A stretch of 64,000 nt of DNA from an uncultured Bacteroidales bacterium. Lineage in GTDB: Bacteria; Bacteroidota; Bacteroidia; Bacteroidales; Bacteroidaceae. The stretch covers positions 248,001 through 312,000 of the forward strand of contig CACXKA010000003.1 of assembly GCA_902768125.1 (NCBI GenBank), written 5' to 3'. A program made the position numbers and the translations under genes. Below are positions 53,363 to 62,695 of the stretch, one piece after another. How positions within the stretch are numbered: position 1 is the stretch's first letter; the number at the start of each line of letters is the position of its first letter. The notes beneath the pieces are model-generated. The model did not search any database and was not told the origin of the DNA. It was given only the letters and a program-made list of their open reading frames with translations.

Positions 53363-54775
53363 CTAGGATTGTTTCAATTTCATCTTGATTTCTTCCACGT
53401 CGTCGCGCACATGGTCGTCCACCTCAATCATGTCATGAATCTGCTTCATGGCGTGGAGGACGGTGGCATGGTTGCGGTTTCCAATCTGACGACCAATCTG
53501 TACGTGGGAGTTGTCGGTCAACTGCTCGGAGAGATACATCGCGATTTGTCTTGCATAGGCAATGCGCTGGGTGCGCTCGCGTGAATCGAGCTGGTTGATC
53601 TTGATGCTGAAGTGCTCGCAGACAGACTGCTTCACGTCGTCGATGGTGATTTCCTTGCTGTGCTTCTCGACGAATTGTGGCATGAGCTTGCGTACGAGCG
53701 TCATGTTGATGTCGCAGTTGTACACCACAGAGTTGACCATCAGGGAGTTGATGATGCCTTCGAGGTCGCGCACGCTGTCGTCAATGTTCTCAGAAATGAA
53801 CTTGAGCACATTGGCTGGGATGCTCAGACCTTCCTTCTCCACTTTGGCTGAGAGGATGTTCAGGCGCAGGTTCTGCGTGGGCTTCTGAATCTCTGCCAGC
53901 ATGCCCCACTTGAAGCGGGTGAGGAGTCGGTCTTCCAAATCTTGGATGGCGATAGGAGGACGATCGGCAGAAAGGATGATCTGCTTGCCGTTGACGTGCA
54001 GATGGTTGAAGATGTGGAAGAATGTGTTTTGGGTGGCACCCTTGCCTGAGAGTTCCTGCACGTCGTCAAGAATCAACACGTCGATGCTCTGATAGAAGCG
54101 GATGAACTCGTTGGTCTTGTTCTGACGCACGGCATCTGTGTATTGCACGGTGAAGAGGTGTGCGGAAAGATAGAGCACACGCATTTGTGGGTGCAACTCC
54201 TTGATGCGATGTCCGATGGCATTGATGAGATGGGTCTTGCCACATCCTGAAGGACCATAGACGAAGAAGGGGTTGAAGGTCTTGGCAGGGTTGTTGGCGA
54301 TGGATTCGCCCACAGAACGTGCCAGACGGTTGCTGTCGCCTTCGAGATAACTCTCAAACTTGTAGTCGGGAATCAGCTGAGAATCGAGATCCTGCACCTG
54401 TGGAGCTGTCACGTCACCAGGTGCCGTGTTTCCTTGGGTACGAACTGGACCGTTGAGCACCTTGACAGGCATGTTGCCTTTCTCTTTCACATTGCCTCCG
54501 CGTTTGGTCTTCACCACCTTTACATTATAATATAAAGAGCTGACGCTATTGCCAAACACGCGCTTGAAGGTAGAAGCCATGAGCCTCAAGTAGTGCTCCT
54601 CCAAATACTCTTTCACGAATTCGCTAGGCACATCGAGCACCAGTTTGCCGTTTTCGAGGCTATTCAGCTCGACAAAGGCAAACGATGTTGCGAATTGTTG
54701 GGGGGTTATGTTATCTCGAATGATGTCGAGGCATTTCCCCCACAAGAGTTTTGGATTTTGTTCTGTTTCTACCAT
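53363..54775 (-). CDS. dnaA: Chromosomal replication initiator DnaA
   Basis: The 470-residue AAA+ protein has domain I (about 1-80), a variable linker (about 90-135), the AAA+ domain with Walker A GPSGCGKTHL and Walker B LILDDVQEL, and the DNA-binding domain IV with QIGRQIGNRNHATVLHAMKQI. It opens the origin in initiation. It has its own promoter and is alone. No cluster of DnaA boxes is visible near it, so this need not be the origin. Confidence 0.97.
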   Translation of the reverse strand: MVETEQNPKLLWGKCLDIIRDNITPQQFATSFAFVELNSLENGKLVLDVPSEFVKEYLEEHYLRLMASTFKRVFGNSVSSLYYNVKVVKTKRGGNVKEKGNMPVKVLNGPVRTQGNTAPGDVTAPQVQDLDSQLIPDYKFESYLEGDSNRLARSVGESIANNPAKTFNPFFVYGPSGCGKTHLINAIGHRIKELHPQMRVLYLSAHLFTVQYTDAVRQNKTNEFIRFYQSIDVLILDDVQELSGKGATQNTFFHIFNHLHVNGKQIILSADRPPIAIQDLEDRLLTRFKWGMLAEIQKPTQNLRLNILSAKVEKEGLSIPANVLKFISENIDDSVRDLEGIINSLMVNSVVYNCDINMTLVRKLMPQFVEKHSKEITIDDVKQSVCEHFSIKINQLDSRERTQRIAYARQIAMYLSEQLTDNSHVQIGRQIGNRNHATVLHAMKQIHDMIEVDDHVRDDVEEIKMKLKQS

Positions 54776-54814
54776 TTTAGCTTTTGGTGATTCTCATGTG
54801 AATTTTTCCGAATG

Positions 54815-54845
54815 CAAAGTTAGGCTATATTTTTGAAACTGCAAA
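54815..54845 (-). promoter_or_regulatory. dnaA: dnaA promoter
   Basis: On the minus strand TAACTTTG (54822-54815) and TTTG (54845-54842) are 19 bp apart, 40 nt before the ATG. Confidence 0.7.
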
Positions 54846-54979
54846 ATTTATTTTTTTCGGTGTTTTAAATCCGAAAGTAAAAAGTGCTTCATTTCAATCA
54901 TTTACGTTTTTCTAGTTCTTGGCGGTCTTGATTTGTATTGTTTTTTTCTTAACTGCTGATTATTAGTGAGTTGCTGATT

Positions 54980-54997
54980 TGTTCCACATGTGAAACA
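54980..54997. other. parS-like palindrome with a 2-bp wider centre
   Basis: TGTTCCACATGTGAAACA is made of the two halves of the common parS site (TGTTNCAC and GTGAAACA) with AT added between them. It lies about 200 bp upstream of dnaA. It may be a ParB site variant or an operator; the 2-bp increase changes half-site phasing. Confidence 0.35.
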
Positions 54998-55073
54998 ATT
55001 CGTTCAAAATATTTTTTTTTACCCCCTAATTTATTGTATTTGATAGGCTTTCAAATGTTCCAAAAACGCTCTC

Positions 55074-55114
55074 AAAAAAGAAAGATGTTGTTTGAACTAA
55101 ATCCAAATAACATC
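55074..55114 (-). terminator. Terminator after the MCE gene
   Basis: On the minus strand GATGTTATTTG and CAAACAACATC pair with one mismatch, and TTTCTTTTTT follows. The rest of the 54776-55143 spacer is AT-rich and holds only the dnaA promoter and the parS-like palindrome. Confidence 0.7.
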
Positions 55115-55143
55115 CTTCTTTCATCTTTTTTTCAATCTTTTTT

Positions 55144-56043
55144 TCACTTGTCTTTTCTGCCGAAAAGAGAGAAGTGAACATAGCGTTTCGGATGCAATCT
55201 GAAGTCCTCGAGCAGACGTGAAGAATTCTGCATGGTGGAGTCAAGATGCAGGGCGATAGAATTGTCGTTCATCAGCATGCCGAGCGAGGTCTCCTTGCTG
55301 GTCATGGCGGTGTTCATCTTGAAGGTCATATCCTGCACGCTGCTCATGGTGGCATCTGCCTTTTGTGCCATGCCCACCAAGTCTATCTGGTTCAACTGAC
55401 CTGTCGTGGTTTCGAGATTGGTGCAAATGTTGTTGGTCTTTGCCATCAGCTGGGGCACATCTCTTCCAAGCAGCCCATTGATCTGGCTGGTGGTGACACG
55501 AAGATCAGCAGAAACGGCTTCCATGTTGTGCATGGAGGTGGCGATGGATGGGTCGTTCACCAACGTGTTCATGGCGGTGAGGATAGAGTCCACCTTAGGC
55601 AGAAGGGCTTCCACCTTAGGAATCATGTTGCCTGCCTCCGTCATCAAGTCAACCATCGGTTCGCCCAGAATGGTGTCGCCTGGATGGAGGACGGCTGTGG
55701 GGTTTGGACCTAACTTGAGATTCATCATGGCACTACCCAGCATCTCCTTCGTCATATAGACCGTAGTACCTTCTGGAATCTGGAATTGAGGATTGACGGT
55801 GATTTCAACCGTGAGGTTCTGCTTGCCAGCATTGAAATTGATGGCTTTCACAGTACCAACCTTCAGGCCGTTGGCACGCACATCGGATGCTGTGGGCATA
55901 CCTTGCACATTGGAAATCTCCACGAAATAGGACACCTCATCACTAAAAAGCTTCAGCCCTTTGAGGAAGATGATGCCGACATAAATAAGGATGGCGGAAA
56001 GGATTGCCACCGATGCGATTTTGATTTCTTTGCTTATTTTCAT
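55144..56043 (-). CDS. MCE/MlaD-family lipid-transport substrate-binding protein
   Basis: The 299-residue protein has one N-terminal membrane segment (IKIASVAILSAILIYVGIIFLKGL), then an MCE domain (about 38-115, YFVEISNVQGMPTASDVRANGLKVGTV), then a long amphipathic helical region (about 130-270). MCE proteins form hexameric channels for lipid movement between inner and outer membrane. ABC-transporter partners (mlaE/mlaF) are not in this window. Starts at 56043 and 56055 are possible; 56043 leaves 1 nt to the amidase stop. Confidence 0.88.
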   Translation of the reverse strand: MKISKEIKIASVAILSAILIYVGIIFLKGLKLFSDEVSYFVEISNVQGMPTASDVRANGLKVGTVKAINFNAGKQNLTVEITVNPQFQIPEGTTVYMTKEMLGSAMMNLKLGPNPTAVLHPGDTILGEPMVDLMTEAGNMIPKVEALLPKVDSILTAMNTLVNDPSIATSMHNMEAVSADLRVTTSQINGLLGRDVPQLMAKTNNICTNLETTTGQLNQIDLVGMAQKADATMSSVQDMTFKMNTAMTSKETSLGMLMNDNSIALHLDSTMQNSSRLLEDFRLHPKRYVHFSLFGRKDK

Positions 56044-56044
56044 A

Positions 56045-57145
56045 TTATTCTTCAAATGTCACGATAAATGCTTGGGGAAATTTGTCGAGGATGGATTGCC
56101 TGATCTGCTTGGCTTCTTCCAAAGTGCTGGCCGAGCCGTAAGTGTAGGCATAGCGTCCATCTTTTTCGTGCATCTCACACTTCAGCCCCTTGAATTGCTT
56201 GTCGTTGCTTTTCAGTTTGGCGCTGCCTGAGAAGATTTGCACTTTATACACGGTTCGCTTTTCGCCGCTGGTGTTGGAGGTTGCCACCTCGGGAACATCG
56301 TTGGTGGGCGTTGTGGGTGTCGTTGTCTGCACAGGAGTGGTGGATGGCTTTTCCAGTTTGGATTGCTTGCCTGTTCTCTGTGCCTTATACTTGGCGATGG
56401 CATTGTAGATACTCTTTGCCATGGTCTGCCTACCTGCCGTGGACATCAGGAACTGCTCTTCGGAAGGGGTGGAGATGTAGCCCACTTCCAACAAGACGCT
56501 GGGCATGTAGGTGAGACGCAATACTGCCAGATTGGCTTGCAACACGCCCATGTCCACTCTTCCTGCCGTGTGCACCATCTCGCTCTGCACCATCTTGGCG
56601 AAGTTCACACTCTCCTTCATGTCGTGGTCTTGCATCAACTCGAACATGATGTTGCTTTCGGGCGAAGGGTTGTAGTTGTATTTCTTGGCTGCATCCCCTT
56701 CGAGGGCGATGACGGAGTTCTCTCGTTTCTCGACGGCAAGGTTGGTCGATGCCGTACGAAGGGTGAGGGTGTAGGATTGCACGCCCGTTGCCTTTCGAGC
56801 ATTCTTGGGAAGGGCGTTGGTGTGGATGCTGACGAAGAGGTCGGCTTTTGCCTTATTGGCAATTTCGGCACGACGTCCCAATTCGATGAACACATCCGTA
56901 CTCCTCGTGTATATGAGTTTCACGTCTGGACAATTCGCTTTCAGGAGTCTTCCCACTTCAAGTGCAATGGCAAGATTGATGTCTTTCTCACGGTTGGCAG
57001 AGGTAGAACCAACGGCACCAGGGTCTTTGCCTCCGTGTCCGGCATCGAGCACCACCACGAACTGATCTCCTTCAGCCAAGACTGAGGCAGGGAAGGCAAA
57101 TAGTAGCACTCCTATATATATAATAATGTGTAAGAATCTTTTCAT
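56045..57145 (-). CDS. N-acetylmuramoyl-L-alanine amidase with C-terminal SPOR-like domain
   Basis: The 366-residue protein has a signal peptide (LHIIIYIGVLLFAFPASVLA), an Amidase_3 domain with zinc residues His37 in DAGHGG and Glu53 in NREKD, then SIHTNA (His) and catalytic Glu in LLEVGYIS. A Thr/Pro-rich linker leads to a SPOR-like tail (VYKVQIFSGSAKLKSND ... YTYGSASTLEEAKQIRQSI). It cleaves the peptide from MurNAc in peptidoglycan, with the tail binding denuded glycan at division sites. Paired with the MCE gene. Confidence 0.92.
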   Translation of the reverse strand: MKRFLHIIIYIGVLLFAFPASVLAEGDQFVVVLDAGHGGKDPGAVGSTSANREKDINLAIALEVGRLLKANCPDVKLIYTRSTDVFIELGRRAEIANKAKADLFVSIHTNALPKNARKATGVQSYTLTLRTASTNLAVEKRENSVIALEGDAAKKYNYNPSPESNIMFELMQDHDMKESVNFAKMVQSEMVHTAGRVDMGVLQANLAVLRLTYMPSVLLEVGYISTPSEEQFLMSTAGRQTMAKSIYNAIAKYKAQRTGKQSKLEKPSTTPVQTTTPTTPTNDVPEVATSNTSGEKRTVYKVQIFSGSAKLKSNDKQFKGLKCEMHEKDGRYAYTYGSASTLEEAKQIRQSILDKFPQAFIVTFEE

Positions 57146-57163
57146 ACGTACTTAAAATTGTTG

Positions 57164-57171
57164 CAAAGGTA
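57164..57171 (-). promoter_or_regulatory. -7 element before the amidase gene
   Basis: The minus strand reads TACCTTTG, 19 nt before the ATG. No -33 is seen at the usual distance. Confidence 0.45.
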
Positions 57172-57245
57172 CAAAAAATCAATTAAATAACGTATGAAAC
57201 AGAAAAAGAATACCGTTTCCGATATTCTTTTTTCTATTTGCTTCC

Positions 57246-59318
57246 TCAGAAAAGAGGAAATAGTTTCATTTTCACGCCCGCCATCAACCAGATGCCAGGT
57301 TGTTCTACATTGGCAAAATCGTAGTACCGATGGTTGGTGAGGTTGTTTGCTTGCACGTAGAGGGTGTAGTGGGGGACATTCCATTGCACTTTCATGTCTA
57401 ACGTGCCGTAAGTGCCAAATGCCTGTGGCTTTCCCGTCTTCTCATTGTCGAACTCTCCCTCGCGATTCTTCAGCGAGAAATCCCATTGGGCAGAAAGATG
57501 GCTGACGATGCGATGGTGGAAGGAGGCAACGAACTTGTGACGCAGGAAGGTCATGCGCGAGATGTACTTGGCTTCCTGCTCGGCATTGATGCGATATTTG
57601 TAGTTGTAACAATAGCTGAGCGTGAGCCGTTGGGGCAGGGCGTTCTCTCCACATAGACGGGCAAGGTTGAACTGGAGAAGGGCTTCCACTCCGATATTGT
57701 CAATGTCGCTATTGGCAGTCACATAGCCTGTTGCATCCTCGTTCTTCACCCAGTCAATCATGTCGGTTCCATGACGGAAGAAACCCTTTGCCTGCGCGAT
57801 GAAGCATGTGCCTGTGTAGGTGGCTCCCACATGCCAGTCAGTACTCTTTTCTGGCTTCAAACGGGTGTTTCCTTGCAGACCAGGACCGTTGTAGTAAAGA
57901 TCTGTGTAAGTGGGAGTTCGAAGGCTTTGATTGAAGGATGCGTAGAACTTCCATTCATCGGAAGGTCGCCAGGAAACATCGATGCCTGGATAGAAGTGCA
58001 TGCCGCCCGTGACGGAGGTGTTGTGATGGGCAAGCATTCCGAACGAGAGGGTCAGGTTGTCCAAGAGAATGTCATGCTCGAAGTAAAGTCCAAGCGTGCT
58101 CCTGCCGTCTTTGTATTTGTAGTGCTCGTCATGTCCAGGCACCTTGTACTTGTGTTGTTCTGAAGCAGGAATTTCTTTGCCGAGTCGCGTGGAGAGAATG
58201 TTTTCACGTCGGAACTCGATGCCCACAGCCGTCTTGCCTAACGCCCAAGTGGTGTAGGCATTGAGATTGGCTCCATAGACGTTGGTCTGGTGGAAATTCT
58301 GATAGGCCTCAGGATTGGAGCGTCGCCACACATAGTGGTCGAGGGAGCGGTTCCAATACATCTGTACTGGTACATGAATCATTCCTTTGTACTCCGCCTG
58401 TAAAGCGACGAGGTAGCGTCTGTCCTGTTCGTATTGAGAGTCGGAACCCGTGCCATAGAAGGTGTTGGCTCCATAATTCATGGTGCTCAGCCCCGCTTGT
58501 ATGCTCGCCTCAAAGAGCGCACTCGAGTAGTGACCGTTCCAATAAGCGTTCCCCTTATTGAAATCGTCGTTGCCGTCGGCGCCATCGCTACGGCTGTAAG
58601 CTCCGCTGATGCGGTTGTTAAAGTGTGGAGTTTGGAGAGAAACATGGGCGTTGGTTCCAAATGTCCCGTAGGAACCGCCTTGCATGTGTGCTCCGAGTGT
58701 GTTTTCCTTGTCTGTGCGTGTGACGATGTTGATGGCTCCTGCAAATGCCATGCTGCCATACACGCGACTGGCTCCGCCTTCAATGACTTCGATTCGTTCG
58801 ATGTCGTCCACGTTGATGGGCAGATCGACGGTCAGATGCCCTGTGTGGGGATTGGAGATGTTGATGCCGTTGAGCAGGACGGTGAGTTGGTCTTCGGTGC
58901 CTCCGTTCACACCGATGTCCGTCTGGATGCCGAAGCCTCCGCGTTGGCGTACATCCACGCCAGCTACGAGTTTCAGCAGGTCGTTGACCGAATGCGCACT
59001 CGACGCCTCAATGTCCTGTCGGTTAATCACTTGCACGAGGCGCACAGCCTTGTCGGCAGGCAGGGGGGCGAGTGTGCCCACCACTTCGGCATCATCCAGC
59101 GTCAGTTCCAGCTCCTCCTTGTCTTCGGTAGGAACAGTAGCCTGACTGTAGGCCATGATGGCCGCAGCAGAATCGGGGCAGGCGGCTGCCAATGTGGCTA
59201 CGCTGAGCACGCCGATGCGCACCTCTCTCCTCAGACTGAGGAAAATGGCATCGCCACGACGAGTGAAGTGTGTCCACACCACCGATTCTGGCTTTCTGAA
59301 TCTTGATTTGATGTTCAT
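57246..59318 (-). CDS. TonB-dependent outer-membrane receptor, BtuB-like
   Basis: The 690-residue protein has a long basic N-terminal export signal (MNIKSRFRKPESVVWTHFTRR ... VRIGVLSVATLAAA), a plug domain (VINRQDIEASSAHSVNDLLKLVAGVDVRQRGGFGIQTDIGVNG) and a 22-strand barrel (about 230-690) ending in a strand with terminal Phe. A TonB-box-like LDDAEVVGT precedes the plug. The N-terminal leader resembles those of Bacteroidetes cobalamin receptors, so B12 transport is a guess. It lies 33 nt after rodA, as the last gene on this strand block; no cobalamin riboswitch fits in that gap. Confidence 0.85.
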   Translation of the reverse strand: MNIKSRFRKPESVVWTHFTRRGDAIFLSLRREVRIGVLSVATLAAACPDSAAAIMAYSQATVPTEDKEELELTLDDAEVVGTLAPLPADKAVRLVQVINRQDIEASSAHSVNDLLKLVAGVDVRQRGGFGIQTDIGVNGGTEDQLTVLLNGINISNPHTGHLTVDLPINVDDIERIEVIEGGASRVYGSMAFAGAINIVTRTDKENTLGAHMQGGSYGTFGTNAHVSLQTPHFNNRISGAYSRSDGADGNDDFNKGNAYWNGHYSSALFEASIQAGLSTMNYGANTFYGTGSDSQYEQDRRYLVALQAEYKGMIHVPVQMYWNRSLDHYVWRRSNPEAYQNFHQTNVYGANLNAYTTWALGKTAVGIEFRRENILSTRLGKEIPASEQHKYKVPGHDEHYKYKDGRSTLGLYFEHDILLDNLTLSFGMLAHHNTSVTGGMHFYPGIDVSWRPSDEWKFYASFNQSLRTPTYTDLYYNGPGLQGNTRLKPEKSTDWHVGATYTGTCFIAQAKGFFRHGTDMIDWVKNEDATGYVTANSDIDNIGVEALLQFNLARLCGENALPQRLTLSYCYNYKYRINAEQEAKYISRMTFLRHKFVASFHHRIVSHLSAQWDFSLKNREGEFDNEKTGKPQAFGTYGTLDMKVQWNVPHYTLYVQANNLTNHRYYDFANVEQPGIWLMAGVKMKLFPLF

Positions 59319-59351
59319 TAGTTGTAAAAAAAAAATTAAATAATGACGCCA

Positions 59352-60821
59352 CTATTGGCGTTTCAGGTTTCTCTCCGCATCCATACGAAGGAAGATAAAC
59401 AGCAACAACGTGAATCCCCATAGAGAGGAACCTCCATAGGAGAAGAAAGGGAGCGGAATGCCGATGACAGGCGTCAATCCCAGCACCATGCCCACGTTGA
59501 TAAATAGGTGGAAGAGGAAGATGCTCAGCACGCAATAACCATAGACTCGTCCCATCGTGTCGGTTTGTCGTTCTGCCACAATAATCAATCGCCAGATAAA
59601 AAGCAGATAGACGATGAGCACACCTGCCGAACCGATGAATCCTTCTTCTTCACCTACCGTGCAGAAGATGAAGTCGGTGTGCTGTTCTGGCACATATCTG
59701 AGCTTGGTCTGCGTGCCGTTGAGGAATCCCTTGCCAAACAAGCCTCCCGAACCAATGGCTATCTTTGCCTGATTGACGTTGTAGCCAGCTCCACGAGGGT
59801 CGTCCTTCATACCCAACAGCACCTCGATGCGGATACGTTGGTGGTCGTCCAGATGCTCGAAGAGCGTGTCGGTCATATAGTAGAATGCCGTCGACGCAAC
59901 GGCGAAGAGGGCAATAAGTCCGTAGCGGATGTATCGATGGTATAATGCCAGTCCGATCAGATAGAGAATCATGAGGATGCAAATGGGCAGCATCACGTAG
60001 CAGACGTCGAACGGAATGACAAAGGCTGCAAAGATTAAGGCAATCAAGGTGGAACCGAAACAAATGTAGGACATGAGTTTCACGGTAAATATGTCCTTGC
60101 AATAGATCCATACCATGCTGATGGTGAATATCATGGCCAGCAAAAGAACCGTGAACTCTCCGACGGACGTGGGAATGTAAGTGAGGTGATCCTCGCTATA
60201 CTTCATGCCCACTACGAAATAGACCACGAAGGCAAATCCGCTGAAAAGCAGGGAACCTGTCATGCCCTCACGATAGAGCATGAGGAAAAAGGCAAGATAA
60301 ACCAGGGCAGAACCCGTCTCCTTCTGTCCAATGATAAGCAACATCGGGAAGACAATCAAAGCGATGGCGATGCTGATGTGTTTGGTCTTTCGAATGCTGA
60401 ATCCGTATTCGTCCATCAGTTTTCCAAGTGCCAAAGCTACGGCAAACTTGGCAAATTCGGCTGGCTGTATTTTGACGGAGGAACCTAACGGCAACCAAGA
60501 GCGAGAACCTTTCGTGTCGGGCGCAATGACGATGGTGACAGCCAGCAGTATCATCATGGCACCATAGATGACGTAGGCAGCGGTGTCGTAGAAACGCTTC
60601 TCGATGAGCATCAACACGGCTGCCAACACCAACGACGTGCCTGCCCAGACAATCTGCTTGCCTGAGTTGGTCTCCCAACTGAAAAGGTCGGGATTGTTGA
60701 AGTCGTAGCAGGCACCACACACACTAAACCATCCCCACACGATGAGGATGACATAGAGCATGATGGTCATCCAGTCGATGCTCAGGAAGATGCCTTTGCT
60801 GCCTTGTTCTTGTATTGTCAT
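59352..60821 (-). CDS. rodA: Rod-shape-determining protein RodA (SEDS glycosyltransferase)
   Basis: The 489-residue polytopic protein polymerises peptidoglycan glycan strands in the elongasome with PBP2. SEDS features: KGSRSWLPLGSSVKIQPAEFAKFAVALALGKLMDEY, KDDPRGAGYNVNQAKIAIGSGGLFGKGFLNGTQTKLRYVPEQHTDFIF and VIGIPLPFFSYGGSS. About ten membrane segments. It is slightly longer than the E. coli protein because of an insert before the second half. mrdA lies 12 nt upstream. Confidence 0.94.
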   Translation of the reverse strand: MTIQEQGSKGIFLSIDWMTIMLYVILIVWGWFSVCGACYDFNNPDLFSWETNSGKQIVWAGTSLVLAAVLMLIEKRFYDTAAYVIYGAMMILLAVTIVIAPDTKGSRSWLPLGSSVKIQPAEFAKFAVALALGKLMDEYGFSIRKTKHISIAIALIVFPMLLIIGQKETGSALVYLAFFLMLYREGMTGSLLFSGFAFVVYFVVGMKYSEDHLTYIPTSVGEFTVLLLAMIFTISMVWIYCKDIFTVKLMSYICFGSTLIALIFAAFVIPFDVCYVMLPICILMILYLIGLALYHRYIRYGLIALFAVASTAFYYMTDTLFEHLDDHQRIRIEVLLGMKDDPRGAGYNVNQAKIAIGSGGLFGKGFLNGTQTKLRYVPEQHTDFIFCTVGEEEGFIGSAGVLIVYLLFIWRLIIVAERQTDTMGRVYGYCVLSIFLFHLFINVGMVLGLTPVIGIPLPFFSYGGSSLWGFTLLLFIFLRMDAERNLKRQ

Positions 60822-60833
60822 TGTTTCAGTTAC

Positions 60834-62678
60834 TTATCTTGCACGGGTTCCGTAATCGATGTGGCGACTCTGGAAGGATGCCGCCTTTGCTTCGCTGGCT
60901 GGTGTGAGCTTGCCGTTGATATATTGCTCCATGATCAACGAACCGATCGGTACGCCGTATGTGGCACCAAAACCACCATTCTCCACATACACGGCTACGG
61001 CTATTTTGGGATTGTCCTTCGGAGCAAAGCCCATGAAAGCGGAGTGGTCCTTCCCTCGGTTCTGAGCTGTACCTGTCTTACCACATACCTCATACATGGA
61101 AGTGTTGGCACTTCGACATGTACCACCCAACACCGCCTTGCGCATACCTTCTGCCACCATGTCGTAGTATTTCTTCTCCACTTTGGTCTTGTGCTTGACC
61201 AGCAAGCTGTCAGCGAGGTGGCCTCCCTCAATACGCTTCACAATGTGTGGGGTGATGTAGTAGCCGCGGTTGGCGATGGTTGCTCCGAGGTTGGCAATCT
61301 GGAGAGGCGTCAGCGTGACCTCACCTTGACCGATGGCAATGGAAATGACACCGAGTGCATTCCATTGACCCAGTCGGCTGTCGTAGTAATCGGCATTGGG
61401 AATCATGCCTCGTGCTTCACCAGGAAGATCCACGCCCAGTTTATAGCCAAAACCCATCGACACCATATAGTTCTTCCACGTGGTCATCGCCTCTTGGATG
61501 TTCTTGTATTGCTTGCGGTTGTTCAGCATGTGGTAGAGTCCCCAACAGAAATATCCATTACACGAAGTGGCAATAGCAGGAATCAAGGGGAGGGGAGAGC
61601 CGTGTCCGTGACAGCCCACTCTCATGCCTTTGGTGACGAAACCTCGATAGCAAGGATAGGCGGTGGAGGATGTGATGATGCCTTCTTGTAAGAAAGTCAG
61701 TCCCTGTGATGTCTTGAACGTTGATCCAGGAGGATAGGTTCCCGAGATGGCACGATTGAGCATCGGCTTCATCGGGTCACGTTGCATCTCCATCATTTGT
61801 GCCCCTCGCTGCTTTCCTTCCATGCGATGTGGGTCGTAGCTGGGTGCGCTGACCATGCAAAGAATCTCGCCTGTCTTAGGTTCGATGGCAACAATAGCCC
61901 CCATCTTTCCCTCCATCAATCGTTCTCCCAATGCCTGAAGCTTGGCGTCAATGGATAACGTAAGGTTTTTTCCAGGGATGGGTTTTCGGTCAAGGGCACC
62001 ATTGCGGTAATGTCCCTGAATGCGTCCACGGGCATCTCGCAACAGAATTTGTACACCTTTCACACCTCGCAGTTCTGGTTCATAACTACGTTCCACGCCC
62101 TGCTTACCGATATAATCGCCTGGGTCGTAGTAATCGTCGTTCTCCACTTCTGCAGGCGACACCTCTGCCACATCGCCCAAGATGTGGGCACAATGGTCGG
62201 TGGCATAACGTCGGATGGTGCGCTCGCGAATGTAAAAGCCATGAAAGCGGAAGAGTTTTTCCTGAAACACGCCATACTCCTGCGAAGAAATCTGTGGTAT
62301 GAAAAGCTGCTGAGTGTAAGTGGAATAACCAGGATTCTTGTTGCGGTCCTTGATGAGCGCCATGCGCTCGTCAAACTGCTTCCTGGTGATTCCAAGTGTC
62401 TTGCAAAAATCGAGTGTGTCGAGGTTGTGCACCTCTCGCATAATCACCATGACATCGTAGGCAGGTTGGTTGAAGACCAACAACTCACCATTGCGGTCAT
62501 AGATAGCACCACGGGCAGGGAAGATGACATTGTTGAAAAAGGCATTGTCATCGGCACGGGTCTTGTATTCCCCATCGGAGAGTTGGAGAAAAGCCAATCG
62601 GGCGATGTAGCAAAGGACAATCACCAATGCTATACCGGCAAGAACGTACTTACGATTTTCGTAAATGTGGCTTTTCAT
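60834..62678 (-). CDS. mrdA: Penicillin-binding protein 2 (elongation transpeptidase)
   Basis: The 614-residue protein has an N-terminal membrane anchor (KYVLAGIALVIVLCYIARLAFLQL), a dimerisation/pedestal domain and the transpeptidase domain with Ser319 in GSTFKT (SxxK), SCNGYF (SxN) and KTGTAQ (KTG). It cross-links peptidoglycan during cell elongation as partner of RodA, under MreC/MreD. It is in the mreC-mreD-mrdA-rodA operon, with gaps of 17 nt before and 12 nt after. Confidence 0.95.
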   Translation of the reverse strand: MKSHIYENRKYVLAGIALVIVLCYIARLAFLQLSDGEYKTRADDNAFFNNVIFPARGAIYDRNGELLVFNQPAYDVMVIMREVHNLDTLDFCKTLGITRKQFDERMALIKDRNKNPGYSTYTQQLFIPQISSQEYGVFQEKLFRFHGFYIRERTIRRYATDHCAHILGDVAEVSPAEVENDDYYDPGDYIGKQGVERSYEPELRGVKGVQILLRDARGRIQGHYRNGALDRKPIPGKNLTLSIDAKLQALGERLMEGKMGAIVAIEPKTGEILCMVSAPSYDPHRMEGKQRGAQMMEMQRDPMKPMLNRAISGTYPPGSTFKTSQGLTFLQEGIITSSTAYPCYRGFVTKGMRVGCHGHGSPLPLIPAIATSCNGYFCWGLYHMLNNRKQYKNIQEAMTTWKNYMVSMGFGYKLGVDLPGEARGMIPNADYYDSRLGQWNALGVISIAIGQGEVTLTPLQIANLGATIANRGYYITPHIVKRIEGGHLADSLLVKHKTKVEKKYYDMVAEGMRKAVLGGTCRSANTSMYEVCGKTGTAQNRGKDHSAFMGFAPKDNPKIAVAVYVENGGFGATYGVPIGSLIMEQYINGKLTPASEAKAASFQSRHIDYGTRAR

Positions 62679-62695
62679 TGTTCTTACAAGGGAAA

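Noticed and set aside
54776-55143. Replication origin beside dnaA
   Set aside because: No cluster of TTATCCACA-type DnaA boxes or long AT-rich unwinding repeats with boxes was seen; only one parS-like palindrome.
59319-59351. Cobalamin riboswitch before the TonB receptor
   Set aside because: The spacer to rodA is only 33 nt, far too short for that element.
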